Source: Beroe forskalii (Eukaryota > Ctenophora > Nuda > Beroida > Beroidae). Taken from it: a stretch of 64,000 nucleotides of DNA. The DNA is taken from positions 186,001 through 250,000 of the forward strand of contig WFMF01000061.1 of NCBI GenBank assembly GCA_011033025.1. The letters run 5' to 3'. Below, piece after piece: positions 10,901-24,900 of this stretch. Positions within the stretch are counted from its first letter, which is position 1. Every line of letters begins with the position of its first letter. The notes beneath the pieces are model-generated. The model was not told where the DNA came from, did no database searches, and was given only the letters and a program-made list of their open reading frames with translations. The position numbers were made by a program, and so were the translations under genes.

Positions 10901-13900
10901 TCGAGTGTCTAGAGGCTCGTTAGCACTGCCAACTGAATGACTGGCACAACCGGGCATCATATTATGGAGGTCTTATCATTCACATATTGGCTATTCATGA
11001 ATAGCCAATTATTATCGTAGGTGCTGAACGCAAACGTTTCTGTTATCACCAAGCTTCGAATATTATTAACTTATTAATGTTTTTCAGAATTATGATTTAT
11101 GGAGAGGATTCATTGAACAAATTATGGAGTATTAGATAATTCACAGCCTATCATGACTTGCATGGCGTGAAGAAACAAGGACTAAGATACCAAACTTATT
11201 AAACTCTTGACAATCCTATTATTTCCAGGTTTATAAGCTCTTAACAATCCTATCATTTCCAGGTTTATAAACGCTCGGCGGCGGATCCTGCAGCCGATGA
11301 TGAATGAGGCTGCGGCGCAGAACCGTGGCGGAAGCGGTGGAAACGGCGGCGGCGGCATCAGGAACGCCCCGAACAAGAGGATAAAACTGAACCTGCCAAC
11401 TCGGAGAGAAGAACACTGCTGGAGCAAGTCCCCGACCAACTCTCCTACCACACCGGTAAGATGAGGGTTTGCAGAGTCTGTTCACTGTATCTGTGTCTTT
11501 TCAATGTCTGTTCACTGTCTGCAACTGTGTCTGTTCAATGGGTCAAACTGTCTCTGTTCAAAGTATCCAACTGTGTCTGTTCAATGTCTGTACATCAATT
11601 CCCGTTATTAAATCTGTTTTGAATTCTATGCCTGTAGGCGTTTGTTCAACTGTATATAATGTTCAGTGCCTGCTAGCAATTTTCAATGTTCAAACTTTCA
11701 AATTAGGTTTCTGATATAATTTAAATATTAATTTTCTGCCTGTTTAGAGTTTCTTTGAAAAAGGTTAATCTCTATTCACGGTCTCCTCACTACACTGTTA
11801 TTGTATTGTTCACCAACAGGCAACGACCACTTAATACGAATTTAAAAATGTTTATTACTCAGTTGCCACGTACGAAATTTTCAAACAACTAATTCTTTCA
11901 AAAACTTCCAGTTACATTGTTTTAGTTTTTTGTCTCAAATGTTAATAATGTGTAAATTAATGTTACAGTTCACGTTCATCAATTGTGCGACGCACCCCTT
12001 CCACATCATTGAGACACCAGTCTGTTCTAATTTACATTATTCAACTGTTTTTTATTACTTTACTCCATTATCAAGCATTAACAATGAATACCTCAATAAT
12101 TATTGATGAAGGTACCTGAATGATATTATGAATGTTAGTTTTTCAAAGAACTATGAAAATGGAGCAGTCGCGAAAATAAATGAAGTTTCCTAATCGCCCG
12201 CGTGAGAAAAAATTCAAATTTCAATATGAGAATGTGAGGAAGAAGTGAGGTTTTCTCCAAAAATCAGCTATCCATGTCTTTTGCCAATTTGGACAATTGC
12301 CCCGGCTCTTACCAGAACATGAACACTACTGTCATTACTTTTACGCTTGATGACAAACTCCAATAAACCCGATTATGTTCATAATAACCCTAATGTCACA
12401 ACTATCTTATCATAAAATAATAGGCCACTTCTAATACCATAATGTATTATGGTATTAGAAAAAACGCACAAAAAACGCACAACCAGCAGCTGCTAAAGGG
12501 AGTTCAGAGGTTGGCAAACGTACTCATTACGGGAGCCTTACCTTCGACCCCAACCACAGCGCTGGATGTCGTCTGAGATTACCCCAATCACGCTGTGGAC
12601 TAGGGAGGTCGCTGCGAAGGAAACCATGCGTCTGAAGTGCCAAGGTCATTGGTGCTTCCTCCGCCTGGAAAGCCTTCAGCGCGCATCACCAGCCACATCA
12701 GTGAGAACGAAGTTTATCAGGGCCCTGCCCAAGGATTTAACTTCCAAAGAACAAGACCCGATGAAACCGATTCTCAGTATAAACCAACGGTTCACTGTGC
12801 TAGTCCCGTCTCGGGAGGAGTACAAGGAGCCGAAGGGTGAGGACTTTGATGTCGTGTGCTATACGGACGGTTCTAAAATCAACGACCACACGGGAGCAGG
12901 AGTAGTGATCAAAGGTGGACCATCCTTGAGTCACCTGGACCACTGCGAATCCTTCCATCTTGGGCTACACAGTACGGTGTTCCAAGCAGAAGTCTTTGCT
13001 GTTGCTAAAACGGCGGAGATACTGCAGGGACACGCACTGAGTAACACCAAAATCTTGATAAATTGTGATAGCAAATCGGCTATTCAGGCGATAAATGCTA
13101 CGATTATCAAGAGCAGGTGCCACTTCGGGCATCAAACTCCCTCAACTCACTTGGAATCACCAACGAGGTCACACTCAGTTGGATTCCAGCCCACAGTGGG
13201 TACGAGGGGAACAGGCTGGCCGACCAAACAGCAAAAGCTGGGGCGACCAACTCAAACGACAGCGCATCCAGGGTCTTACTCCCCATACCGCGTGGGGTAT
13301 GTTTCGCGGCAATGAGGAGGAAGACCAAAGAGGACTGGATAAGCTCCTACAAAGCTGATCCTCCCAGAATGTTCAACATGATGTGGAGGGACAAATTGCA
13401 AAGGAGCTGTCCAGTATGGATAGGAAGGATCTGAGTGGCTACTCAACTCCTGACAGGTCACACAGTCCTAAACTACCACCTCAAGAAACTGAACCCCGCT
13501 GTCCCTGCAACCTGTCCCTTTGCGAAAGCGAAGATGAAACGGTATCGCACTTCCTGGGAAATGCCTCCCTAGGCAGTATTAGGGCCGAGTACTTCGACAC
13601 CTACTACTGTGCAGGTACCGACATTGTGGACAGGTTCAAACTCAACAGGATCGTCAGCTACGCCCACAGGACTGGTCGCCTGGAACCTAAGAGAGTATGC
13701 GACGATTCTGCAACTACTTAAGGCACTGTCCCTCACCGGACTGAGCCTTCAGTAACAGGGATATACTCAAGCCGTCCTCAGAGGATATCGCGGAGGCATC
13801 CCTCGCTCCGGCCGCAGAAGGAGGGGCTCGACCCCGCCGCTGGGCTGGGAACGCCATTCTGTCCCGACAGGATGGCAACGGGGAGGAACGGGACTCTCGT

Positions 13901-16900
13901 CCCATCCGGGCGCTTGGGACCTCGGAAGCGCTTGTCTCGGCCGGCAGCTTCCTCTCCTGGGCGCCGCCTGGGCCCTCGCAGGTCCATCCCCCTTCTAGTA
14001 GTAGTAATACCATAATGTAACGATAATAATACTCGTTGACATTTCTGAATTTGACAGATTTGACAGATTTGTCGCTACGCGCTATTTATAAATTTGGGAA
14101 GTTTCATGGAGATTGCTGAGAGGAAAAGGCTTTTGACAGCTCTCGGGCCATGATGCTTTGCGATGCATAATGTATTACATCGAGCAGTTTATGCCGTAAG
14201 CTCATTTTTCTGCCTTTGAAATATTTCATTAAACTGTCAATGCTAATGCCGATTCAATAATATATAACACTTTAGATTGACACAATACATGTACGATGCT
14301 TAGATTGACATCGGTTAAATTGACGCGAATAATCATTGAAATTGTTTGGCCCAACGAGACGAACAGAGACAAAAACATCAGTGTGGGTAATGAACGTGGT
14401 ACAGATACTAATAGCATTGCTGCTAAATTTATAAGCTCATCAGTGCCTGTTTTAGTAGAAGGATAATCAATTCGCACCAGGCGTTCTGCTGATCGGGTGT
14501 ATTTTCATTGTTACCCCGTTTATTACTAAGTGCACGTCACGTGTTACGTTTTAGTCATCTAATTGGCGGCTTTCACCCCTTCCCTGAAAATAAAGTCTTA
14601 TTTTGCTCTATATTTTGTGGGAATTTCTCTTGATTTCATTCCAACCGTATCTTACGTGCTGAGAAAATATTTCATTTATTTCCGAGCAGAAGTTTGAAAA
14701 TGTCCGTACAACTCCTATAGTAATTTATATTTTCGGTGGTGGGTATAGACTCTTGACATTTTCCTGTTGAAGTCTTTGTGTCGAATATAAACGTTTGATT
14801 TGTGTCACACACAAAAGATGAAAGTTCCGGTGAACCCCCGTTATAACGTGTCCTGGAAGCCTGGCAAGGGGCCGTGTTTAAAACCAACCTCCTGACACTT
14901 CTAACCCATTCACTGAGCACAGAGCAGCTAGCTTTGACTGCGAGCGTTACACGAAGTTCCAACATGCGATTGTACCCTTTCTCCCGCTGCTATTGTTGTT
15001 ATTATTGTTGTTTTCAATGTCTGTCAAACGCAGCACACAACAGCTCTTTCTGTTGAAAGTTTACCTACTTGAAATTGACAAGTTACTGGTTCTCTCTGTG
15101 TGTGAATGTCCGACACACAGGGCACACAGTAGGAGCTGTCAAACACGTATAAAACACCAGTAGTAACAGCTTACCATTTGATGGTGCCGCCCATCCCCAA
15201 CACAAAATACCTCAAGTGGAACGGAGCCTAGCAGCAGAGTAGCTACCCTGTGTGAAACTCCCGACCCTCCCTGCGTCGTCCGCGGAGTGTCGGCAAATAT
15301 CATGTTCCCTCTGAGGAAGCCGCACAACACAACACGTTAACACATGTAATATGGGCAGTGAAAGTAGGAGCGGAACACCTTTCATTTCCTTCGTCGAGAT
15401 GTCATCTAAATGGTCTGAAGGAATCTGGAAGATATAAACCAACAAAACTTCAACTTTTGTGCTCCTTCCTTATATCAAACTGTCGTGTACATTGTACTCT
15501 CCGGATACTTTAGCCAATAAAGCCATACTTAGCTTGGACTGGGGCCTACTAACACAATCACTACCCGAGGAAACAGACAAAGTTACCATTTAATTGGCCC
15601 CAATATAACTGAATAATTGTCAAGGTTGTAGTCTCCCTCGCGTCACGTTGGTTGAAATTTCGCAAAGTTATGGTCTCTTCGAGTCCTTTCGAGAGGGAGA
15701 GAGGAATCACAAGCCTGGCAAGAGAGGGGCACCGAGTGAAGTCATTGTTTCAACCATTTTATACTTTTGTACATCTGAAAAATTATAACATAAAGGACAA
15801 CTTTCTAGGGTCAATGGGGAGCTAGCTTGCGTCAGCTTTTTAGGGAGCCTCATATAATTGATAAAATGATTGTTTTGTTTAACCATTTATTAGGTTTCGC
15901 AAGTTGACAAAACATCAGACAGAGTATTTAAAGTGCTTTCTATGAGGCGTGAAGTTTCTAAATAATCTGCCAATCGACGCATTGCTACTATAATGTCGAC
16001 GCTGTGGGGCGTCGGTATTATACTTCGCAACCCGACTGATAGCCTGATAGGTGCTTCAGAATGATGCTAATATTGTGGTTAATGACATCCGAACACCTTT
16101 TTCATAATATTTGAGCTGAAAACTTATATAAAATCTTCTATCAGAAGGAAGCCTGAGTTAGAAATGGAAGCCATCCATTGAGGTTTTGTATGATGAAGAT
16201 GCTAAGATGCTAATTGTTAATCTTAATTATATAATCTAAAGACAAAGCAGTGTGTCTTTCCGCCAGTAAAACTTTTAATTTGTAAAGTTGTTAACCTTGT
16301 GATTTCTTCCATGTCATTAGCAATATAGCATTCTTCTTTTCTCTGAATCTTTTACTATAGTACCTTTTTTCTCTAAATCTCTATTATAGTACCTATGGAT
16401 CATAAAATCTTCCGATTTATCTCACATTCTCACCGCTGATAATTTCCACCTTCAATACCACCGATCATCCCTCTAATATATAAAACAACAATACACGTAA
16501 CAGTAATACTTGTCCATCTGTTCCTCCTTTTCCTCTTGCTGCTGCTGCCAATGTTTCATTATATTCCCCTGATTTGACAATGCCAATTTACCGGACCCAC
16601 CTGGCTTTTTGCTATTGGCAATTTCAGGAAAAAACACTCCTTTATGAGGCGCACAGCTGAAAGATGGCCGACATCTGTGTCAACAATTCACCATTGTAAA
16701 CCCTGATAATCACATCACTAATCGTCGCGTGATTACGGTTCGCAACCTCACCGCGTAACCTATCACATTACTGCTAATCTTGTCAACTGTGCACCTCAAA
16801 AGAGATGTAAATCTGATGTCCTCTGCTAGACACGTTGCTCTGACAGCGACCATTTGGGTGCAACGTGCTGATCTGACCACGTGACCACGAGGTAGTGCCT

Positions 16901-19900
16901 TAAAATATATAGCTGATTCAGCGTCATCAACTCACCATTTGGTGCTCTGATAATGATGTCATTAGGTACCACCTGCCCTTATGTTTGAGACTTGAGTTAG
17001 CTTCACAATGCCATGTTTCGACTTGACATGTTGATTTTTTCAATATAATCCATGATCGGCACAAAAGTTACAGTAGCATTATGATATCTGAGCTGGTAGC
17101 AGTAATGTGGTTATTCTAACACGATTACGGTAATGGAAGTCATCAACATAAGTCTCCTTGAGATGTACCGAATCACAGCAGCTCGAGTTATATATCGTAC
17201 TTACTACTTCTGACTTTTCACCGTAAACTTCTTGAGTGCGATATTTCCTCTTCACAACCGGTGGAATTCGGGAATCCAAATCATGTGAAATAGACCTAAG
17301 ATAAAGCCTGTCTTCTCTTCCCCCAAACCTGATGGCAATGAACGTGTGTAATAGTTAAGGAGTGTCAATTGGCATGAGCTTAGTAAACAGTAGTAGACGT
17401 GAGGTGGAACTGGCGAGGTACTCCAACTAGATGACAAAGTTAATGCGATCAGGTCTGATTGGTGTCCCCCTGGCTCGGTCACCCTCAGTTGTACCTTGTC
17501 AAAACACACGGGGGCGCTCACTAGGAGAGGTGCTCCGGTAATGGTTTTAATGGAGCCCTGCCACTTGTACACCCTCTACTGCCGGGTAGCAAGTGTCATT
17601 ACTGCCACTCATATGTTGGTGGACCAGCTCTGAGATGCAGGGTAGTCGGGGTAGGATGACGTCATTATCAGGGATTAGAATGGGGTGTTAGTGACGTGTT
17701 GAAGGGTCTATATTCCTAGCACGTGTAATGTGATTGTGTGCATTCCAGGCTCCCGGTGGCGAGCTCCGCACACAGACTCCAGCTCCTCTAGACGGTCTGT
17801 CTACAACCACATGATTATTATCAGCCCCCGTCAAACATCTCGCTCTCTAGAGTCCAGGGGACAGGAACTAAGCTGGGGAACGGTGTTTTTACGGAAAAAT
17901 AATAATGGTTTTTAAGTATTTTTTGGCATCGAAGTGTCCGTTGTCCATAATCCATTGGTCCCTGTGATTAGTCTCCTGTTGGAAGATGGCTGGTAATTGG
18001 GGTACTACAGTACTACTGCAACTTTGCGCGGTTTATCGGTAGCCTGAAAAAGGTAACATTTTCTCATTATTTTTAGTACTACTACGACTCGAATTGAATT
18101 TATATTAATGAAATGGAAAGTAATACGATGATAAAAGTTTGATGGGGCCATCATCGAAATGATGATAATAATATCATGAAATTTTCAAAGTTTTTGAAGT
18201 TTAATAGTCGGGAGGATAATTTATTGAGTCTATTTACAATGCCTGAGATGGTTGCTGCGCATATTGACTTAAAACGTTTTACGAGGCTCTATTTGCGTAT
18301 ATAATTTGACGGCTATTTGTTGAAATTAACACTATTCATGTCACCACTAATTCCACGTCGCGAGTCCGCTGCTATTTTGACATTGAAAGATTTCATTAAC
18401 ATGAAAACGATCTCTCTCTGCCTTTCAAAGCCACTCTCTCACTCTGTGTGCCTTCCTCTCCAGACATTCCAGCAGCTTGAGGAGCTGAAACCTAGAGCTC
18501 ACATAGCGGTAATATAGAATGGTTGATCCCGCGGTTAGCATGGCGTTGCATACTATGGGTTAACATGGTAGGAAATGTCTACCCTGTAATGGTTTCAATT
18601 AGTTTTGAAAGTTGGTACCAGATAGTCTGCACTGTATATTCTAAGTGGTGCTCTACTACCGCTCACCGGACAGGCATTACTATTCTCCGGAGGGTGAAGT
18701 GACGTCATTGTCATGGTTTAGAATGGTGAATTGATGACGTGAAATAAATCTTGTTAATTTTCGTAAGCGGGGTAGTATTTTCGTTGTATGATCCACGGAA
18801 GATTCTATGATCGGCGTCGGCATAGCTGCCCTCCGAATTTAAAGGACAATTATAGGCCAAATACTTTCAATAAATTCCATTTGTTTGTAGTTTGCACTGG
18901 CTGATGGGCGTACGGAGCAAACAAACAGTGAATGATAAACACAAACAATCGATAAATGGATACAATTAAGCCGCTTTGCTTGTCACATGACCTGGATTCA
19001 AGGTCACTGAAACATGTACCTTCTAGCCCACCACATAGTACGGATTATTGATTCAAGATTTCTTTCGAAATTTCTGTGTGCCAAATTACAGATAATAAGA
19101 AGCAGGATGGTTTCCAATATTCCGTACCCTCCTTTCTTCACTAATTAATATTTCACTATTAAGTATTCTGGCCTTCTGAGTTTCTAAGTCATTTCTCAAA
19201 TATATTCGGACAAGGACAGAATGGTGGACCCATGATAGATTGCAGTACTCGGTCTTTGTTCCACCGATCACATCGGAAGTAGGGTTAAATATATACTAAA
19301 ATATATATTAATTATATTCTAAATATATACTAAATATATACTTATATACTGCTAATTATAAGTCTCTTGTTACGATACCAGCACCAGAATCCGTATTCTG
19401 GGGCTGGCGTTTATTTCATGTGATTACTTTTTAATAGCAGAGAGAGGCAGGGGCTTTCTTAGAAAACTTTAATTAAATGTTCCTCGATTTCGTGAATGAC
19501 AATATCGGAAACAATAGGTAAGTTTTGTCTCATTATTCTTTCCAAACATGACGTAACTATAACATGAGATTGTGGTGAAATGGCGGTACATCGCATGAGA
19601 TTATGAATTTTCTAATTTGGTACCATTGGGGATTCTTTAAAAGCTTTCAATGAGGTTCTGAATGTTATGTTAGAATAAGGAGTGTCCTGAGGTTCCCATC
19701 AACTTTCAAGTTTTTTTGTTTCCTATTCAAATTTCGTCCTCTAATAAGCAATTAACTATTACAATAGTAAATCCTATCATCATTCCTAAGAATGCTACTG
19801 AAATTCCTACAGACCACCTAATGAGTGGTAGGAGCGTGGTGGCATTTTATGGTGGGGGCCTCTCTACAGAATGCAATGTGAAACGCAAGACAGCGCCGTT

Positions 19901-21950
19901 TGACCGGCTCTCAACTGTCGTGTTCATCCCTGACAGACAAATTAACATCCTCCCGAGCATCATTTACCATTAGAACGCTACTAAACTACGGTATCTATAT
20001 ATACGTATATATACGCTAACTTTTGATGATGTTGTTAATTGGTCGTATAAGAGTTACCTTGACATTTTGACATTTGTTACAACTCAGTCTTGAAAGTTTC
20101 AGTTTCAGTTGACGGAAACAAATTTTGACTGGAATTAATGGTTGGGACATCTAACATACCTATGATTCCCAATTCAATTTAGATTTTAGAAACTCTAAAG
20201 ACAGCAAAATTTATTAAGCTCTAACTTTGATTAATGTTTTTTGAGACAGTCGGTGCGATAGGCTCGAAATATTTCTATTAGGGTTTCCATCTAGATATTA
20301 TCTAGATAAGATTATCTAGACAATTTGCAAAAAATCGTTATCTATTTATCTAGATAATTTGTTCTAGATATCTAGATAAATTTCATATCCCTTTTGCCGT
20401 GAAATTTCAGCTAAAATCGCCATTTTTCCTGAATTTCTTCAATAATTGTAGGATTTCAAATTTTCAAAATTTCTGATCTGTTCATTTTCATACCTGTTTC
20501 GGAGATCTTAGGTAGTAAGACAATTTATGGCTATGCATAGGACTTGGGCAACTCATTTCATGATTCTATATGGACATTGTTCAATGTTTAGGGCCCTCAG
20601 GTTCAGGGGCAGGCTGTTTGGCTTCAAGTACTATCTGTTCAACTGATGATTTGACTGAAATGAATAGCTACAGAATTAGAAGGCGTTGTTCAAAGTATCT
20701 TATCACATCTTACAAATCGTCATTTGCCACTTTAACAGAAGTTAACTACCTACTCGTAACACTCGCTATTCTGCTTCCAATTTATGTCAAATTATTGACG
20801 CCCTTTGACAAAAAGTAGGCTGTAAATATGTACGAAAGTAGCCTCCAGCTATGGCAAAGTGATTGCTTATTTGAAAGTAACCTACAAAACGGTCAATATT
20901 AATGCATTTAGCTCAAGAGTCAAGGAACTGTCAACTTTGGTTTGTTATGATTATTTAATACGAGGGAATTTGATTCCTTTTTTTTACTCAGTTATTCTCA
21001 ATTTTACTAGCATTCCAGCAACTCCGAGGCCATCATCATGAAATTTACTTAATTTCCACATTCATTGACTCTTTTCCGATGAATAATGCAAGTATTTATA
21101 GCAACTAATTGGTACATAATGTTGTTACTTTATGCTTTTATGATGGGAGAATTTATGGGTGATAACTGATTTCAACTCAATCAAAATGAAGCAATGAATG
21201 TCCTTAACTCTATTCAAAATCCTAATATCCTCATGAACTTTTGGTGGCCATTTATATCATCCATTTCAATAACCGACAGCTGGTTATAGTATGATGTTCC
21301 ACTGCAACAGTCGTGCATTTCTAACGTTGAAAATTATGTCAAATTTGGATAAATTTCGGAGTCAAAAATTATCTAGTTTATCTAGATAATCTAGATAATG
21401 GCGAAAAAATTATCTATTTATCTAGATAAAAGATTTCAAGTAGATAATGGAAACCCTAATTTCTATTATTTCTATTCTAAAATGCAATTCAATGGTCATG
21501 AATTCATCGAGCTATCACAACCATGAATATCTGAACACATATTATTTTTCGGGAATATTCTACCCTCTCTCAATTGCAGAATGACGCTGATCTTTCCCCC
21601 TGGGATGTGACACACACACACATCCCATATATATTATAGTATTATTTGAACGGTGAAGCTGGTGCATGTTGTAACAGAAAAATTGATTATTTAAAGGAGT
21701 AGTTAAATTTACAGGGGATGATGGACATAAGCTTGCCGCGGAGAGTGGGGGTGGTTACATGGCATATGTCGAGACGGAGTTGCGAGAGAGAGAGAGGCGA
21801 AGTCTCCGCCTGATCCTGACAAGTTGACACTTAGTTAATACTATAATCATCTTTTAGGCAGTGATTATTCAGCTCACCCTGAAACACTCGACTTAACCCT
21901 CAAACCATTGGAATATGACAGTGCGGGTGTGTATGTTCGTATGAGTGTTC

Positions 21951-21981
<31 letters not shown>

Positions 21982-24900
21982 GATGCTTTTCAAGCTGTCT
22001 CAAGACTTATGATTTGACAGCTGCTTAGAATAATTTTGAGGGTTAAGCGGTTGGAACCGCATCATTCTGTCTAAATGAGAAAATGTCTTGGCCGAGCCAT
22101 CCGTTCATTTTTATTCACTCGACAGAAATATTTTGGAAGCACAAGTTGTAACTAACTAACTTACGAGAAGTATACTAATTGCGAGTAGGATAAAAGCTGC
22201 TGCTGCTGTGAAATGGTTATCTTAATGGAGCCAACAATTTTGCATTCCCGTCGGAATGGTAATTTCCACAGTGCAGGAAGAAGTCAATGAATTGGTGGAC
22301 TTACCACAGCAGAATATGATCAGAAGTGTCGTTAATTCTGCGTCGTGGTCTTTGACATAGGAAGTCAGGCGGGGCTGCAGCCTGATATTCGGCATGATAA
22401 TCGTATCAAAAATCAATAACGTCTCACTCCCCTTGCTGTTAGAATATCGTACTGACATATTCTCTGAAATCAATTAAACTTCCAAAATGATCTCCCGTTT
22501 ATTATCGCTCATAAATCACGGTATTTTAACTTAGCTTAACATATAATGGGGTGTCACCTATTTTAAATATATACTGAAACTCAGTAAATGTACGATAAAC
22601 GAAATGTCTGTCAATTTATCTTCGTGACAGAATTACCCGAGAGATATTTTAAAGTGTTATTTTCAAGAATTCCTCTCCTTGACCACTGACCATTCATTAT
22701 CTGAAGATGTTTTCTGTGGAATTAATTATACATTAAATAAGATTTATATAAAATCACGCTTGATAGTGGCAGTGTCTGGAGACTTCAAGAGTGCCTGAAT
22801 CATGAAGACACGCTCAGACAGCCCAGAGCTTCCTTGAGCTGCCTACAGTAGCGGGAGTAACATGATTGCAATGATTGTTACACCTCCGTTACACTGCCTT
22901 CAGTAGCAGGCGTAACATGATTGCAGTGATTGTTACACCTCCGTTACACCTTCAGTAGCTGGAGAAACATGATTGCACTGATTGTTACACCTCCGTTACT
23001 CTGCTACAGTAGCAGGAGTAACATGGTTGCAGTGATTGTTACACCTCCGTTACACTGCTACAGTAGCAGGAGTAACATGGTTGCAGTGATTGTTACACCT
23101 CCGTTACACTGCTACAGTAGCAGGAGTAACATGATTGCAGCGAATGTTACACCTCCGTTACTCTACTTCAGTAACAGGAGTAACATGATTGCAGTGGTTG
23201 TTGCACCTCCGTTACACCTTCAGTATCGGGAGTAACATTATTGCAGTGGTTGTTGCACCTCCGTTACACCTTCAGTATCGGGAGTAACATTATTGCAGTG
23301 GTTGTTGCACCTCCGTTACACCTTCAGTAGCAGGAGTAACATGATTGCAGTGGTTGTTACACCTCCGTTACACTGCTACAGTAGCGGGAGTAACATGATT
23401 GCAGTGGTTGTTACACCTCCGTTACACCTTCAGTAGATGGAGTAACATGACTGCAGTGAATGTTACACCTCCGTTACACTGCTACAGTAGCAGGAGTAAC
23501 ATGATTGCTGCCTTCAGGAGTAACATGATTGTAGTATTGTAGTGACTGTTACCCTGGAGCTGATGGTATATAATACAGGAGTGCCCTGAGATCAGCCTAC
23601 ATTAACAGCATTCTGTTAAGTGACATTAATGGCAACTTTCTCTTATTGTCATGACTGCTGGTAGAAAAGTTCTTTGACACCTTCTCCATTGGTAGTCCGA
23701 ATCTCCTCCTGAATTTTCATTGGCCGGATGGTGATCACGTGAGGATTTCCATATTGTGGATGGGAACTGTGAAATGTCAATCCGTACTATATAAGCCTTG
23801 GGAAAGCTGTTTGTGCACACTTTAAGTGCATTTACAGACGTCAATCAAACAGGACTGTAAAATACCGACATGTAACATGCGGTTGAAATGTAGTAGCCGC
23901 TAATTCACTCCATTATGGGGTGAGTGTCATGGTGGAGAGGAACATTACTATAGTATGTGTTTACTAAATAGTAACGATTCTAAAATCCCAAGTCTGTCTC
24001 TCCTGTTATATAGGTATCGGTCTATAATGGTGCGCACCGAGATTTACAAAGATACGAGGTTTAGATTGAACTATTGTTATAAGGGTAAATTGAGCGATCC
24101 GTCGAGGCCAGTATCACGCCAGTATCGCGCCAGTATCAGGCCAGTACCACGCCAGTATCACGCCATTATCGCGCCAGTATCAAGCCTACCTCACGCCGTT
24201 ATCGCGCCAGTATCACGCCAGTATCGCGCCAGTATCACGCCAGTAGCGCGCCAGTAGCGCGCCAGTAGCACGCCAGTATCGCGCCAGTCGACACTTACTT
24301 TAAGCCAGGACGCCAGTAGCACGCCAGTATCAGATCATATACTGGCGTGTTACTGGCGTACTGGCTTAAAGTTAGGTTCGACTGGCGCGATACTGGCGCG
24401 ATACTGGCGTGCTACTGGCGCGCTACTGGCGTGATACTGGCGCGATACTGGCGTGATACTGGCGCGATAACGGCGTGAGGTAGGCCTGATACTGACGCGA
24501 TACTGGCGTGATACTGGCGTGGTACTGGCCTCGACGGATCGCTCAATTTACCGTTATAAGTGTGTAATATGGTCTGAACCAGTTAATTGGAAATGCTTTA
24601 TGCTTCGATTACTGACTACTTTAAACTGTTAAAGAACTCAGTTTTGCGAAAAAGTGAAATGACATAGATAATATATAATATAATGGTCTGGATAATAGAA
24701 TAAATTCAGCATTTACGTTTTGAATAAATCATTCCTATAAAATGTTATCAACGTGATTACCCAACAATATGAACTCTTCTTATTAATAGTACTCTCTTGG
24801 CATTAAATCAACTCATAAAACCACTCGCTATATTTTCTCATTTTCATAGTTACAGTGAATAGCAATTTCCCTTTATCTTATTTTCAACCGTCTGTCAAGT

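Larger units (their letters stand above)
8363..11905 (+). repeat. Segmental tandem duplication, copy 2 (contains homeobox exon C2)
   Basis: Second copy of the 5965-8335 segment. It is about 1.2 kb longer because of an insertion at about 9283-10485; alignment resumes at ATATAAATTACGGGTTATAAAGG on the far side. The remainder aligns with base changes and small indels throughout. Confidence 0.85.

Noticed and set aside
20570..20818. hAT transposase fragment inside 20281-21458
   Set aside because: A faint resemblance to the C-terminal hAT region only, with no catalytic or BED-type motif, so it is not called as a gene.
22930..23235. 101-residue ORF with [17 protein letters not shown] repeats as a membrane peptide
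   Set aside because: It is the direct translation of the 54-bp minisatellite and ends where the period slips.
24077..24560. CRISPR-like array because of regular GCCAGTATC repeats
   Set aside because: No unique spacers and units only 11-12 bp. The structure is an inverted repeat in an intron-rich animal genome.
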